Origin: Candidatus Sumerlaeota bacterium
GTDB taxonomy: Bacteria; Sumerlaeota; Sumerlaeia; SLMS01
Direction of reading: 5' to 3'
Assembly: GCA_020850785.1 (NCBI GenBank)
Contig: JADZDZ010000269.1
Coordinates: 1 to 5,843 of the forward strand
Length of the DNA: 5,843 nucleotides
Below the pieces are notes generated by a model. The model had not been told where the DNA came from and did no database searches. It saw only the letters and a program-made list of their open reading frames with translations. Positions 1 through 5,151 of this stretch are shown here, one piece after another (the stretch's first letter is position 1; each line of letters starts with the position of its first letter). Made by a program: the position numbers and the translations under genes.

Positions 1-635
1 ACGACTGCATCGCGGCCCGTCATCATTCCCTTCGGTGCGTCCTTCGCGGCAAGGTCGCTCACGTACTTCACAAGCGGCGTGTAATTCGGAAGCCCATCGA
101 TTTTCGCGGGTGCAAAGATCGGCCCATTCTCGAACCACATGGTGCGCGATGAATCCTTGTCGTCACTGACGACGGAAACGGCGATCATCTGTTCGCCGCG
201 GGCCCAATGATCGGAATCATAAAGCTCCGCATTCACGAGGTCGATGGCGCTGGTTTCTGGATTCCAGCCTTCGGCAACAAGCCATCCGCCCGCGCAAATG
301 CCGATGACGCCCTTGCCGTTCCTGACGGCTTCGGTGACGGCCTTGCCGCCTTCGACGCCGAGCGCCTTCGCTTCGCCGCTGCCAGTGCCGCCGGGAAACA
401 GCAGCACATCAAATTCATCAAGCGCCGCGACCATTTCCTTCGCCGTGGTTCTCTTCGCGGCAATTTCGGGATCGGCGGTGATGACCTTCAACGCGGCCTC
501 GCGGCTGCGCTCGTCGGTGCAGGCGGCGTCATTGAGCAGCGCGACGCGAATCGGTTTTGCGGAGGCGGACATGGTGAGCAACATTCCGAAGGTGATGAGC
601 GTCGTGCGAAGCCAGCAGTTGATGGAGGATTTCAT
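1..635 (-). CDS. Secreted BPL_N-type (class I glutamine amidotransferase-like) protein, 3' end outside window
   Basis: The 211 visible residues begin with a Sec-type signal peptide: a basic start, a hydrophobic stretch at about residues 11-22, and a likely ASA|K cleavage after residue 26. An amidotransferase-like fold follows: a first strand at 29-34 (IRVALL), the FDVLLFPGG strand-turn at 75-83, and a nucleophile elbow GICAGG with Cys114. The segment ENGPIF at 169-174 and the later PKGMM at 201-205 resemble the N-terminal domain of eukaryotic biotin-protein ligase (BPL_N), which occurs as a stand-alone exported protein in several environmental phyla. Substrate and activity are unknown. An amidotransferase partner is unlikely for an exported protein, so a hydrolase or binding role is possible. 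The start at 635 is supported by AGGGAG nine bases upstream. The gene is divergent from moeA. Family assignment rests on motif memory, with no search done. The C-terminal part lies beyond base 1. Confidence 0.8.
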   Translation of the reverse strand, partial: MKSSINCWLRTTLITFGMLLTMSASAKPIRVALLNDAACTDERSREAALKVITADPEIAAKRTTAKEMVAALDEFDVLLFPGGTGSGEAKALGVEGGKAVTEAVRNGKGVIGICAGGWLVAEGWNPETSAIDLVNAELYDSDHWARGEQMIAVSVVSDDKDSSRTMWFENGPIFAPAKIDGLPNYTPLVKYVSDLAAKDAPKGMMTGRDAV

Positions 636-644
636 TCGCTTGCG

Positions 645-650
645 CTCCCT
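645..650 (-). promoter_or_regulatory. Shine-Dalgarno of the BPL_N-type gene
   Basis: On the minus strand the sequence reads AGGGAG, nine bases before the ATG at 635. This supports the start that keeps the whole signal peptide, over the internal Met18. The site lies within a short direct repeat of TTGCGCT (640-646 and 650-656, plus strand), whose meaning is unclear. Confidence 0.6.
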
Positions 651-723
651 TGCGCTGTGGTTAGTTTTCGTCATGCTTCTAGGACAGTGAGAACCATGAA
701 GCAATGACATTGAACGGAACAAC

Positions 724-1941
724 ATGATAACTTTTGATCAGGCGCTGGCGAAAATTCTGGCGCTCGAATTCACGAGGAACACTGAACGAATTTCACTGCT
801 GGCGGCATGTGGTCGCGTGCTGGCGCAGGATGTGACGGCCCCCTGGCCGCTGCCGCGATTTGACCACGCAACGATGGATGGCTTTGCAGTGCGGGCGGAG
901 GACCTGCGCCTTGCAAGCGCGGACGCGCCGATTGCCCTTCCGATCGCTGGCGAAAGCGCCGCGGGACACCCATTCGCGGGCGAGGTGGCGCCGGGAACGG
1001 CGATTCGCATCAGCACCGGAGCGCCCATCCCCGCAGGGTGCGACGCCGTGGTGCCGATTGAGCGCGTCAGTGTCGTGATGGATTCCATCGCGACCACGAT
1101 CCCGACGCAGCCGGGTGCGTCGATCCTGCGGCGGGGAACGAACATCGCGCAGGGTGCGCCGCTGCTGGCGCGCGGCACGCGGTTGATGCCGACGCAGGTC
1201 GCAGCGCTGGCATCCTTCAATTGCAGCGAGGTGGAGGTGTTTGCAAGGCCGCGCGTCGCGATTCTGACGAGCGGCGACGAGGTGAAGACCCTGGGTGGAA
1301 CCATCGGCGACGCGGACGTCGTGGATGGCACGACCCCTTACCTGCTGATGGAGCTTGGGGCCTGCGGCTGCGAGGCGCGCGCCTTCGGTATCGCCCCCGA
1401 TGACGAGGATTCGTATAGAAATCTATACACGGAGGCTCTGGAGTGGGCGGACATTGTCGTCACAACGGGTGGTGTTTCCGTCGGGCCGCACGATGTCGTG
1501 GGGCGGGTCCTTGGTTCGCTGGACGCACGGATCGTGTTTTCAAAGGTCGCGATTCGTCCCGGCAAGCCCATGTTGGTGGCGCAGGTGGCGGGGAAGATTC
1601 ACTTCGGCCTTCCCGGCAATCCCCTGTCGGCGCTTTGCAACACCGAAATTTTCGTGAAGCCGTTCCTGCGAAGGGTCTTCGGAATGAATCCGCAGGTCAC
1701 ACCGTGGGAAAAGGTGCGACTTCTGGAATCGTTTCAGCCGGACCGTCAGCGGCTGTTCCTCATTCATTCGCGCGTGTCGATCATGGATGAGGCGCGCGTT
1801 GTGAGGCCGCTGCCAAACCAGAACAGCGCGAACGTGGTGAATGCCGGACTGGCAAACGCCCTCATCGTGGCGCCGCCGGGGGAGGGAAAAGTGCAAGAAG
1901 GCACGATGGTGAGCGTTCATCACATCGGGCAAGGACTATGA
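724..1941 (+). CDS. moeA: Molybdopterin molybdenumtransferase MoeA
   Basis: The 405-residue product matches the usual MoeA length of about 400. In the known pathway MoeA acts in the cytoplasm, inserting molybdate into adenylylated molybdopterin to give molybdenum cofactor. Visible hallmarks in order are: PRFDHATMDGFAV (44-56, with the conserved Asp52); STGAPIPAG (97-105); the MoaB/MogA-like domain with TSGDE (182-186), PDDED (225-229) and GGVSVGPHD (249-257); KVAIRPGKP (274-282); GLPGNPLSA (295-303); and a C-terminal MoeA domain IV from about 328. Differences from the E. coli pattern are DGTTPYL where DSN/DTN is usual (Asn becomes Thr near 203-204), Arg278 where E. coli has a Lys, and QNS (366-368) where QGS is usual. 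The core catalytic acids are kept, so I expect an active enzyme. No strong ribosome binding site precedes the ATG. No other cofactor gene is in the window. Confidence 0.95.
   Translation: MITFDQALAKILALEFTRNTERISLLAACGRVLAQDVTAPWPLPRFDHATMDGFAVRAEDLRLASADAPIALPIAGESAAGHPFAGEVAPGTAIRISTGAPIPAGCDAVVPIERVSVVMDSIATTIPTQPGASILRRGTNIAQGAPLLARGTRLMPTQVAALASFNCSEVEVFARPRVAILTSGDEVKTLGGTIGDADVVDGTTPYLLMELGACGCEARAFGIAPDDEDSYRNLYTEALEWADIVVTTGGVSVGPHDVVGRVLGSLDARIVFSKVAIRPGKPMLVAQVAGKIHFGLPGNPLSALCNTEIFVKPFLRRVFGMNPQVTPWEKVRLLESFQPDRQRLFLIHSRVSIMDEARVVRPLPNQNSANVVNAGLANALIVAPPGEGKVQEGTMVSVHHIGQGL
1413..1428. repeat. AT-rich 16-bp inverted repeat inside moeA
   Basis: GTATAGA and TCTATAC (7-base perfect arms) flank AA. 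In RNA this gives a 6-bp stem with an AAAU loop. It covers moeA codons 231-235 (Y-R-N-L-Y) and includes the only TAT codon and the only AGA codon of the gene, as well as a CTA. GGAGG follows at 1431-1435. No function is assigned. It could be an operator-like site or chance. Confidence 0.6.
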
Positions 1942-1942
1942 G

Positions 1943-2012
1943 CCGGGATTGTTTGTCTTGCCCGGATCATCATGATCGGCGATTCAGCGCAGCGCTGTCA
2001 CAAACAATCCGG
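1943..2012 (+). promoter_or_regulatory. Candidate structured 5' leader (three-way junction) upstream of the phosphoesterase gene
   Basis: Three nested inverted repeats fill the gap between moeA and the phosphoesterase gene. The outer stem pairs 1946-1956 with 2000-2010, 11 perfect base pairs (GGATTGTTTGT / ACAAACAATCC), and can extend by two pairs past a bulged G1945 (C1943-G2012, C1944-G2011). Hairpin A spans 1962-1979: GATCA/TGATC around a TCA loop, extended by two C-G pairs past a bulged G1964. Hairpin B spans 1985-1997: CAGCG/CGCTG around a CAG loop, extended by G1981-C1999 and A1982-T1998 past a TT bulge. The outer stem ends next to, and in its extended form includes, the first two bases of the GGAG ribosome binding site at 2011-2014. 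A translation-control element is therefore plausible. A palindromic repeat element or DNA operator is the alternative. It does not match a riboswitch class I recognise, and no T-tract follows, so it is not a simple terminator. Confidence 0.5.
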
Positions 2013-2014
2013 AG
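2011..2014 (+). promoter_or_regulatory. Shine-Dalgarno that sets the phosphoesterase start
   Basis: GGAG lies eight bases before the ATG at 2023. This favours 2023 over the in-frame ATG at 1972, which sits inside the inverted-repeat region and would place 17 residues ahead of the Tat signal. Confidence 0.65.
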
Positions 2015-2022
2015 TTCCTTCC

Positions 2023-3087
2023 ATGGCTGATTATTCCCGCAGAAGTTTCATGAAGTCCGTCGCTCTTGGCAGCGCCGGCGTTGCCCTTGCGGGCTATTCC
2101 AAGGGAGGAGCGCAGGAAGCGGACAAGAAGACCGCCGCATCAGAGGCAGCGAGCGGTGAATCGTTCCGCTTCGTTCACCTCACCGACATGCACGTGCGTT
2201 CAAAGCGGAAGGGAAACGAAGGATGGCTGGCTTGCGCGAAACAGATTCGCGAATCGGTTCCGAAGATCGATTTCGCGATGATCGGCGGCGACATGGCCTT
2301 CGATGGCAATTATACGCCGAAGGAGGAGTTTGAACGCGCGATCGGTTTCTACAAGGCGGGTCAGGATGCGCTGGGAATTCCCGCCTACCAGTGCCTCGGA
2401 AATCACGATTGTTTTGGCTATGGTGCGCGCCGCAAATGCCCCGTTGATGATCCGGACATCGGCAAAAAGTTCATCATGGATCGCGTGGGAATGCCGGCGC
2501 CCTATTACAGCTTCGACCACAAGGGCTGGCACTTCGTGTGTCTTGATACGATGTATGACATCGTCGTGGAAAGCGGGCCGACCTACGAGGCGCGCATCGG
2601 GGAGAAGCAACTGGACTGGCTGGCGAAGGACCTTGGGAAGAACCACGGCAAGCCGACGGTGGCGATGATGCACATCGCCGCGTTCTGCAACATTGGCCAG
2701 TGGAACGGCGACAAGGATGCGAAGGCGATGAATCCAAGCATGGTGGTGAAGGACAACAAGGAGCTTCGCCTGATTCTGGAGCGGCACGGCGTGAAGGCCC
2801 TGCTGCAGGGGCACAGCCACAAGACAGAGGATTACTTCTTCCACGGCGTCTGGTACCTGACGAGCCCTGCGGTAAGCGGCGCCTGGTGGTCGGGGAATTG
2901 GAACAATTGCGAGCACGGCTACACAGAGTTCACCTGCGAAGGGGACAAGCTGTCGTGGGAGCGGAGGACGTTTCCCTGGGAGGTTTATCTGGAGCCCGAT
3001 GACAACACCGAGCGCGAGAAGCTGTATGAATACAACAAGTTCCGTGAGGAGCAGAAGGCGCTGGCGGACCTTGAGAATGCGACGTAA
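2023..3087 (+). CDS. Tat-exported calcineurin-like metallophosphoesterase
   Basis: The protein is 354 residues from the ATG at 2023. It opens with a twin-arginine signal, SRRSFMK (5-11), then a hydrophobic Ala/Gly-rich stretch to about residue 24. There is no lipobox Cys, so it is probably released to the periplasm or processed near 30. The metallophosphoesterase metal-binding set is complete and in order: DMH (Asp55, His57), GGD (Asp90), GNHD (Asn127, His128), MMH (His217) and GHSH (His264, His266). This predicts a two-metal phosphomonoesterase or phosphodiesterase. The substrate cannot be read from sequence; the general layout is like the CpdA/Icc-type group. A Trp/Gly-rich segment (SGAWWSGNW, 285-293) follows the last motif and resembles secreted planctomycete-type members. 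The C-terminus (about 322-354) is strongly charged. A structured leader precedes it and a strong terminator follows. Its relation to moeA may be only positional. Confidence 0.9.
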   Translation: MADYSRRSFMKSVALGSAGVALAGYSKGGAQEADKKTAASEAASGESFRFVHLTDMHVRSKRKGNEGWLACAKQIRESVPKIDFAMIGGDMAFDGNYTPKEEFERAIGFYKAGQDALGIPAYQCLGNHDCFGYGARRKCPVDDPDIGKKFIMDRVGMPAPYYSFDHKGWHFVCLDTMYDIVVESGPTYEARIGEKQLDWLAKDLGKNHGKPTVAMMHIAAFCNIGQWNGDKDAKAMNPSMVVKDNKELRLILERHGVKALLQGHSHKTEDYFFHGVWYLTSPAVSGAWWSGNWNNCEHGYTEFTCEGDKLSWERRTFPWEVYLEPDDNTEREKLYEYNKFREEQKALADLENAT

Positions 3088-3108
3088 GTCTTCCTGAGGA
3101 AGAAACAC

Positions 3109-3150
3109 AAATCCCGCGTAGGTGGTGTTCAGCCTTCGCGGGATTTTTCT
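3109..3150. terminator. Bidirectional intrinsic terminator between convergent genes
   Basis: A 10-bp perfect stem pairs 3109-3118 (AAATCCCGCG) with 3137-3146 (CGCGGGATTT). The 18-base loop can itself pair AGG (3120-3122) with CCT (3133-3135). On the plus strand TTTTTCTTTT follows (3144-3153), a classic U-tract for the phosphoesterase transcript. On the minus strand a looser T-rich run (ATTTGTGTTTCTT) follows the stem, so it may also end the pirin transcript, whose stop codon is at 3155-3157. Confidence 0.9.
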
Positions 3151-3154
3151 TTTG

Positions 3155-3853
3155 TCAGTTCATGTCGAAGACGAGGATTTCGGAATCCTTCACGCCTTCG
3201 ATCCGCGCGAGCGCCTCGTTGCTGAGCGCGACACCATCGCCAGCGATCAGGAGCGCGCCGTTGACGCGCACGGAACCCTTCGCGACCTGAATCCACAGGT
3301 GGCGGTTCGGGGCGATGGGGACCTCCAGTTTCGTCCCCGCGTCCAGCAGTGAGGTGGAAACAGTAATGTCCTGATGCACCGTGACGGAACCATCGCGGCC
3401 ATCGCGCGAGGCAAGCACGCGCAACTGATTCCGGCGTGATTCGACGGAGAAGTTTTTCTCCTCGTAGCCCGGCTCCAGATTGCGCCTCTCCGGCACGATC
3501 CAGATTTGCAGCAGGTGGGTCTCTTCCGTCTTGGACGGGTTGAACTCGCTGTGGAAGACCCCCTTGCCGGCGGTCATGCGCTGCATGTCACCGGGGCGAA
3601 TGACGGACCCGTTGCCCATGCTGTCCTTGTGTTCCAGCGCACCGGCAAGAACCCAGGTGATGATCTCCATGTCCCGGTGGGGGTGCATGGGGAAGCCATG
3701 ACCGGCGGCAACCTTGTCCTCGTTCAGGACGCGCAGGGATCGAAACCCCATGTGGGCGGGGTCGTAATAGTCGCCGAAGCTGAAACTGTGGTATGTATCA
3801 AGCCAGCCGTGGTTGGCGTAGCCGCGTTGGTTGGAATTTCTGACGGTAAGCAT
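3155..3853 (-). CDS. Pirin family protein, YhhW-type quercetin 2,3-dioxygenase-like
   Basis: The product is 232 residues, close to E. coli YhhW (231). It is a cytoplasmic bicupin of the pirin family. The N-terminal cupin carries the metal-ligand set HPHRD with His57 and His59, then HSEFN with His101 and Glu103, at the same positions I recall for the YhhW ligands. The pirin signature region around FRSLRVLNED (37-46) and HPHRDMEIITWVLAGALEH (57-75) is intact. Some members open quercetin in vitro, but the physiological substrate of bacterial pirins is mostly unknown, so the quercetinase name is tentative. The C-terminal cupin (about 140-232) lacks the His ligands, as in the family. A consensus ribosome binding site precedes the ATG. 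It lies 136 bp downstream of the SGNH gene on the same strand and is convergent with the phosphoesterase. Confidence 0.93.
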   Translation of the reverse strand: MLTVRNSNQRGYANHGWLDTYHSFSFGDYYDPAHMGFRSLRVLNEDKVAAGHGFPMHPHRDMEIITWVLAGALEHKDSMGNGSVIRPGDMQRMTAGKGVFHSEFNPSKTEETHLLQIWIVPERRNLEPGYEEKNFSVESRRNQLRVLASRDGRDGSVTVHQDITVSTSLLDAGTKLEVPIAPNRHLWIQVAKGSVRVNGALLIAGDGVALSNEALARIEGVKDSEILVFDMN

Positions 3854-3861
3854 GGCGGGCG

Positions 3862-3869
3862 ACCTCCTT
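3862..3869 (-). promoter_or_regulatory. Consensus Shine-Dalgarno of the pirin gene
   Basis: On the minus strand AAGGAGGT lies eight bases before the ATG at 3853, a full match to the anti-SD consensus. It is the strongest ribosome binding site in the window and implies efficient translation. Just upstream on the same strand are two perfect palindromes, GTCGCGAC (3870-3877) and TGTTTAAACA (3884-3893). No convincing -35/-10 pair was found. Confidence 0.85.
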
Positions 3870-3928
3870 GTCGCGACGATTCATGTTTAAACAACTATCG
3901 TGCCTGTTCGAAATTTGCGGCGCGTAGT

Positions 3929-3963
3929 GGGAAGGTGGGGCAGTATGGGGCCTTGGACGGGGG
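3929..3963 (+). other. G-tract cluster, possible G-quadruplex, in the SGNH-pirin gap
   Basis: Four runs of three to five G (3929-3931, 3937-3940, 3947-3950, 3959-3963) are separated by spacers of 5, 6 and 8 bases. This is close to, but slightly outside, the usual loop limit of 7. The G-rich strand is the non-template strand relative to plus-strand reading, so minus-strand transcripts would be C-rich here. No known function. Confidence 0.35.
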
Positions 3964-3989
3964 AAAATGTGACAAGAATCCCGCCAAAG

Positions 3990-5141
3990 TCATTGGGGGG
4001 AGGACTCGCGGGCTGCTGCGGCGGCGTTCATGTGCTTCATGTAGTCCTCGGCGAGCGCACGGCTGTAGATTTCGGCGCTGGGCCCGTCCAAATGGAAGCG
4101 GTCGGGGTAGGATTCGTCGGAGAACTTCACGGCGGAATGCAGCACCCACGAGTGCCAGCGTTCGGCCACGGTTTTTTCAAAGATGCGGCGGTCCTCGTCG
4201 CGGCCTGTCCACTTGTACATGGGTTTGAAGATGGTGGGCTGGGGCATGTCGATGAACACAACCCTGCCGCCGGCCGCTTCGACCATTTTCACGAGGTCGT
4301 CGTGGACGCTGGTGTCCCAACTGCGCCAGTGGCGTTCGATGAGGGTCTTCTCCTGCGCGTAGAATTCGGCGAAGTAGGCCGGGGCGTTCTTTGCGACTTT
4401 CGGATCAACCGGCGTGCCGGTGCGGAAGCGCGGCGCGTCCTCAGGAATCGGCGGTGGGAGGTCATCGGCGCCGCGCTTTGTGAGCCACTTGGCAAAGGCC
4501 TCCTGCCCGACGCGGAAAAATTCCGCGCGCAGAATTCCTCGTAAGGCGTAGGATTTGTAGTTGTAGGTGAGAAAGCGAACCGTCATGTCCAGCTTGTATT
4601 CCAGCGGGGTGTGGGCGAGCCACAGGCGGGGAAGGTCCGCCGCGATCATGCCGGGGAAGAGCACGCGTTCCGCGCGCGTGTAGGTCCAGGGATCGGTCCA
4701 GAGGAGGTATTCGCCCATGCCGGAGGGGGCTTCCACGAACACAGTGGTGCCGCGCAGGCAGTTGGGGTCTTCGCGCAGCATGGTGCGCAGGCCGAAGTAG
4801 TGGTACATGACGCGGCAGTAGCCGGCGCTGAGGTTGATGGCGCTCATGTTCTGCGGCCCGCCCAAACGCGCGACCTCCTCCGCGAAGACGTTTTCATCAA
4901 CGCCAAGCTGCGTGCGCGATGAACCGGCGAATAGATAGTCGTAGTGCATCTGTCCGCGCGTCTGCTTGAGCGTGTTGTAGTCCCAGGTTTGCACGTACAC
5001 CGTGCCGCGCATCCAGACTTCGATGCCAACCAGCGCGATCGCGGGCACGATCAGGTACGCCAGCGTCCACAGGATTCGCACCACCAGCAGGCGGTTCGCA
5101 TCGTTGGGGACTTCGGGGGCTGGCGTGATGGCTTCTGTCAC
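3990..5141 (-). CDS. Membrane-anchored SGNH-hydrolase-like protein paired with MBOAT acyltransferase
   Basis: The protein is 383 residues from a GTG start at 5141. One transmembrane segment (about 18-44, after a short Pro-rich cytoplasmic tail) anchors a large exported domain. The domain begins with YLFAGSSRTQLGV (69-81), which fits SGNH block I with Ser74 or Ser75 as nucleophile. It ends with PDRFHLD (346-352), a DxxH block V with Asp347 and His350. NLSAG (103-107) may be block II; a clear Asn block III was not recognised. Such proteins next to MBOAT genes (AlgX/AlgJ-like logic) take part in O-acylation of surface or secreted polysaccharide, so that role is inferred. An ATG 26 codons upstream (5219) is in frame, but it would overlap the MBOAT C-terminus and add a polar Ser/Arg-rich leader. 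The GTG, 10 nt after the MBOAT stop, fits coupled translation better, although no good ribosome binding site is seen. No clear terminator follows. Confidence 0.8.
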   Translation of the reverse strand: MTEAITPAPEVPNDANRLLVVRILWTLAYLIVPAIALVGIEVWMRGTVYVQTWDYNTLKQTRGQMHYDYLFAGSSRTQLGVDENVFAEEVARLGGPQNMSAINLSAGYCRVMYHYFGLRTMLREDPNCLRGTTVFVEAPSGMGEYLLWTDPWTYTRAERVLFPGMIAADLPRLWLAHTPLEYKLDMTVRFLTYNYKSYALRGILRAEFFRVGQEAFAKWLTKRGADDLPPPIPEDAPRFRTGTPVDPKVAKNAPAYFAEFYAQEKTLIERHWRSWDTSVHDDLVKMVEAAGGRVVFIDMPQPTIFKPMYKWTGRDEDRRIFEKTVAERWHSWVLHSAVKFSDESYPDRFHLDGPSAEIYSRALAEDYMKHMNAAAAARESSPQ

Positions 5142-5151
5142 GGATCGTTTT

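Noticed and set aside
207..707. Plus-strand frames opposite the BPL_N-type gene
   Set aside because: The minus-strand frame has a signal peptide, a nucleophile elbow and a ribosome binding site. The plus frames have none of these.
636..723. Divergent promoters between the BPL_N-type gene and moeA
   Set aside because: Both genes must start here, but no pair of hexamers came close to a sigma-70 consensus. TTGCGC near 650 with CATGCT near 672 is too weak to annotate.
738..1331. 197-codon minus-strand frame opposite moeA
   Set aside because: It is a shadow of moeA. Its Ser/Ala/Arg-rich product is typical of a reverse-complement frame.
1943..1965. CCGGG / CCCGG as a terminator for moeA
   Set aside because: It is only five base pairs with a 13-base loop and no T-tract, and it competes with the much better 11-bp outer stem.
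1972..2022. Upstream ATG for the phosphoesterase
   Set aside because: It would put 17 residues before the Tat signal, lies within the inverted repeats, and lacks a ribosome binding site. The ATG at 2023 has GGAG at a good distance.
2200..3108. 302-codon open frame on the minus strand opposite the phosphoesterase gene
   Set aside because: It is fully antisense to a gene with complete catalytic motifs. Its product is rich in Arg, Leu and Val with no recognisable domain, as expected from the complement of a GC-rich codon pattern.
3506..4228. 240-codon plus-strand frame across the pirin start, the gap and the SGNH gene end
   Set aside because: It runs antisense through two well-supported genes, has no ribosome binding site and no recognisable motif, and its composition changes abruptly across the gap.
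4511..4527. Hairpin CGCGGAA-AAA-TTCCGCG inside the SGNH-like gene
   Set aside because: It is a perfect 7-bp stem, but it encodes an ordinary stretch (AEFFR) with GC-typical codons and no T-tract or nearby gene end, so chance in coding sequence is the simplest reading.
3900..4544. 214-codon plus-strand frame opposite the SGNH-like gene
   Set aside because: It is Gly/Val-rich antisense translation of a supported gene with no family resemblance.
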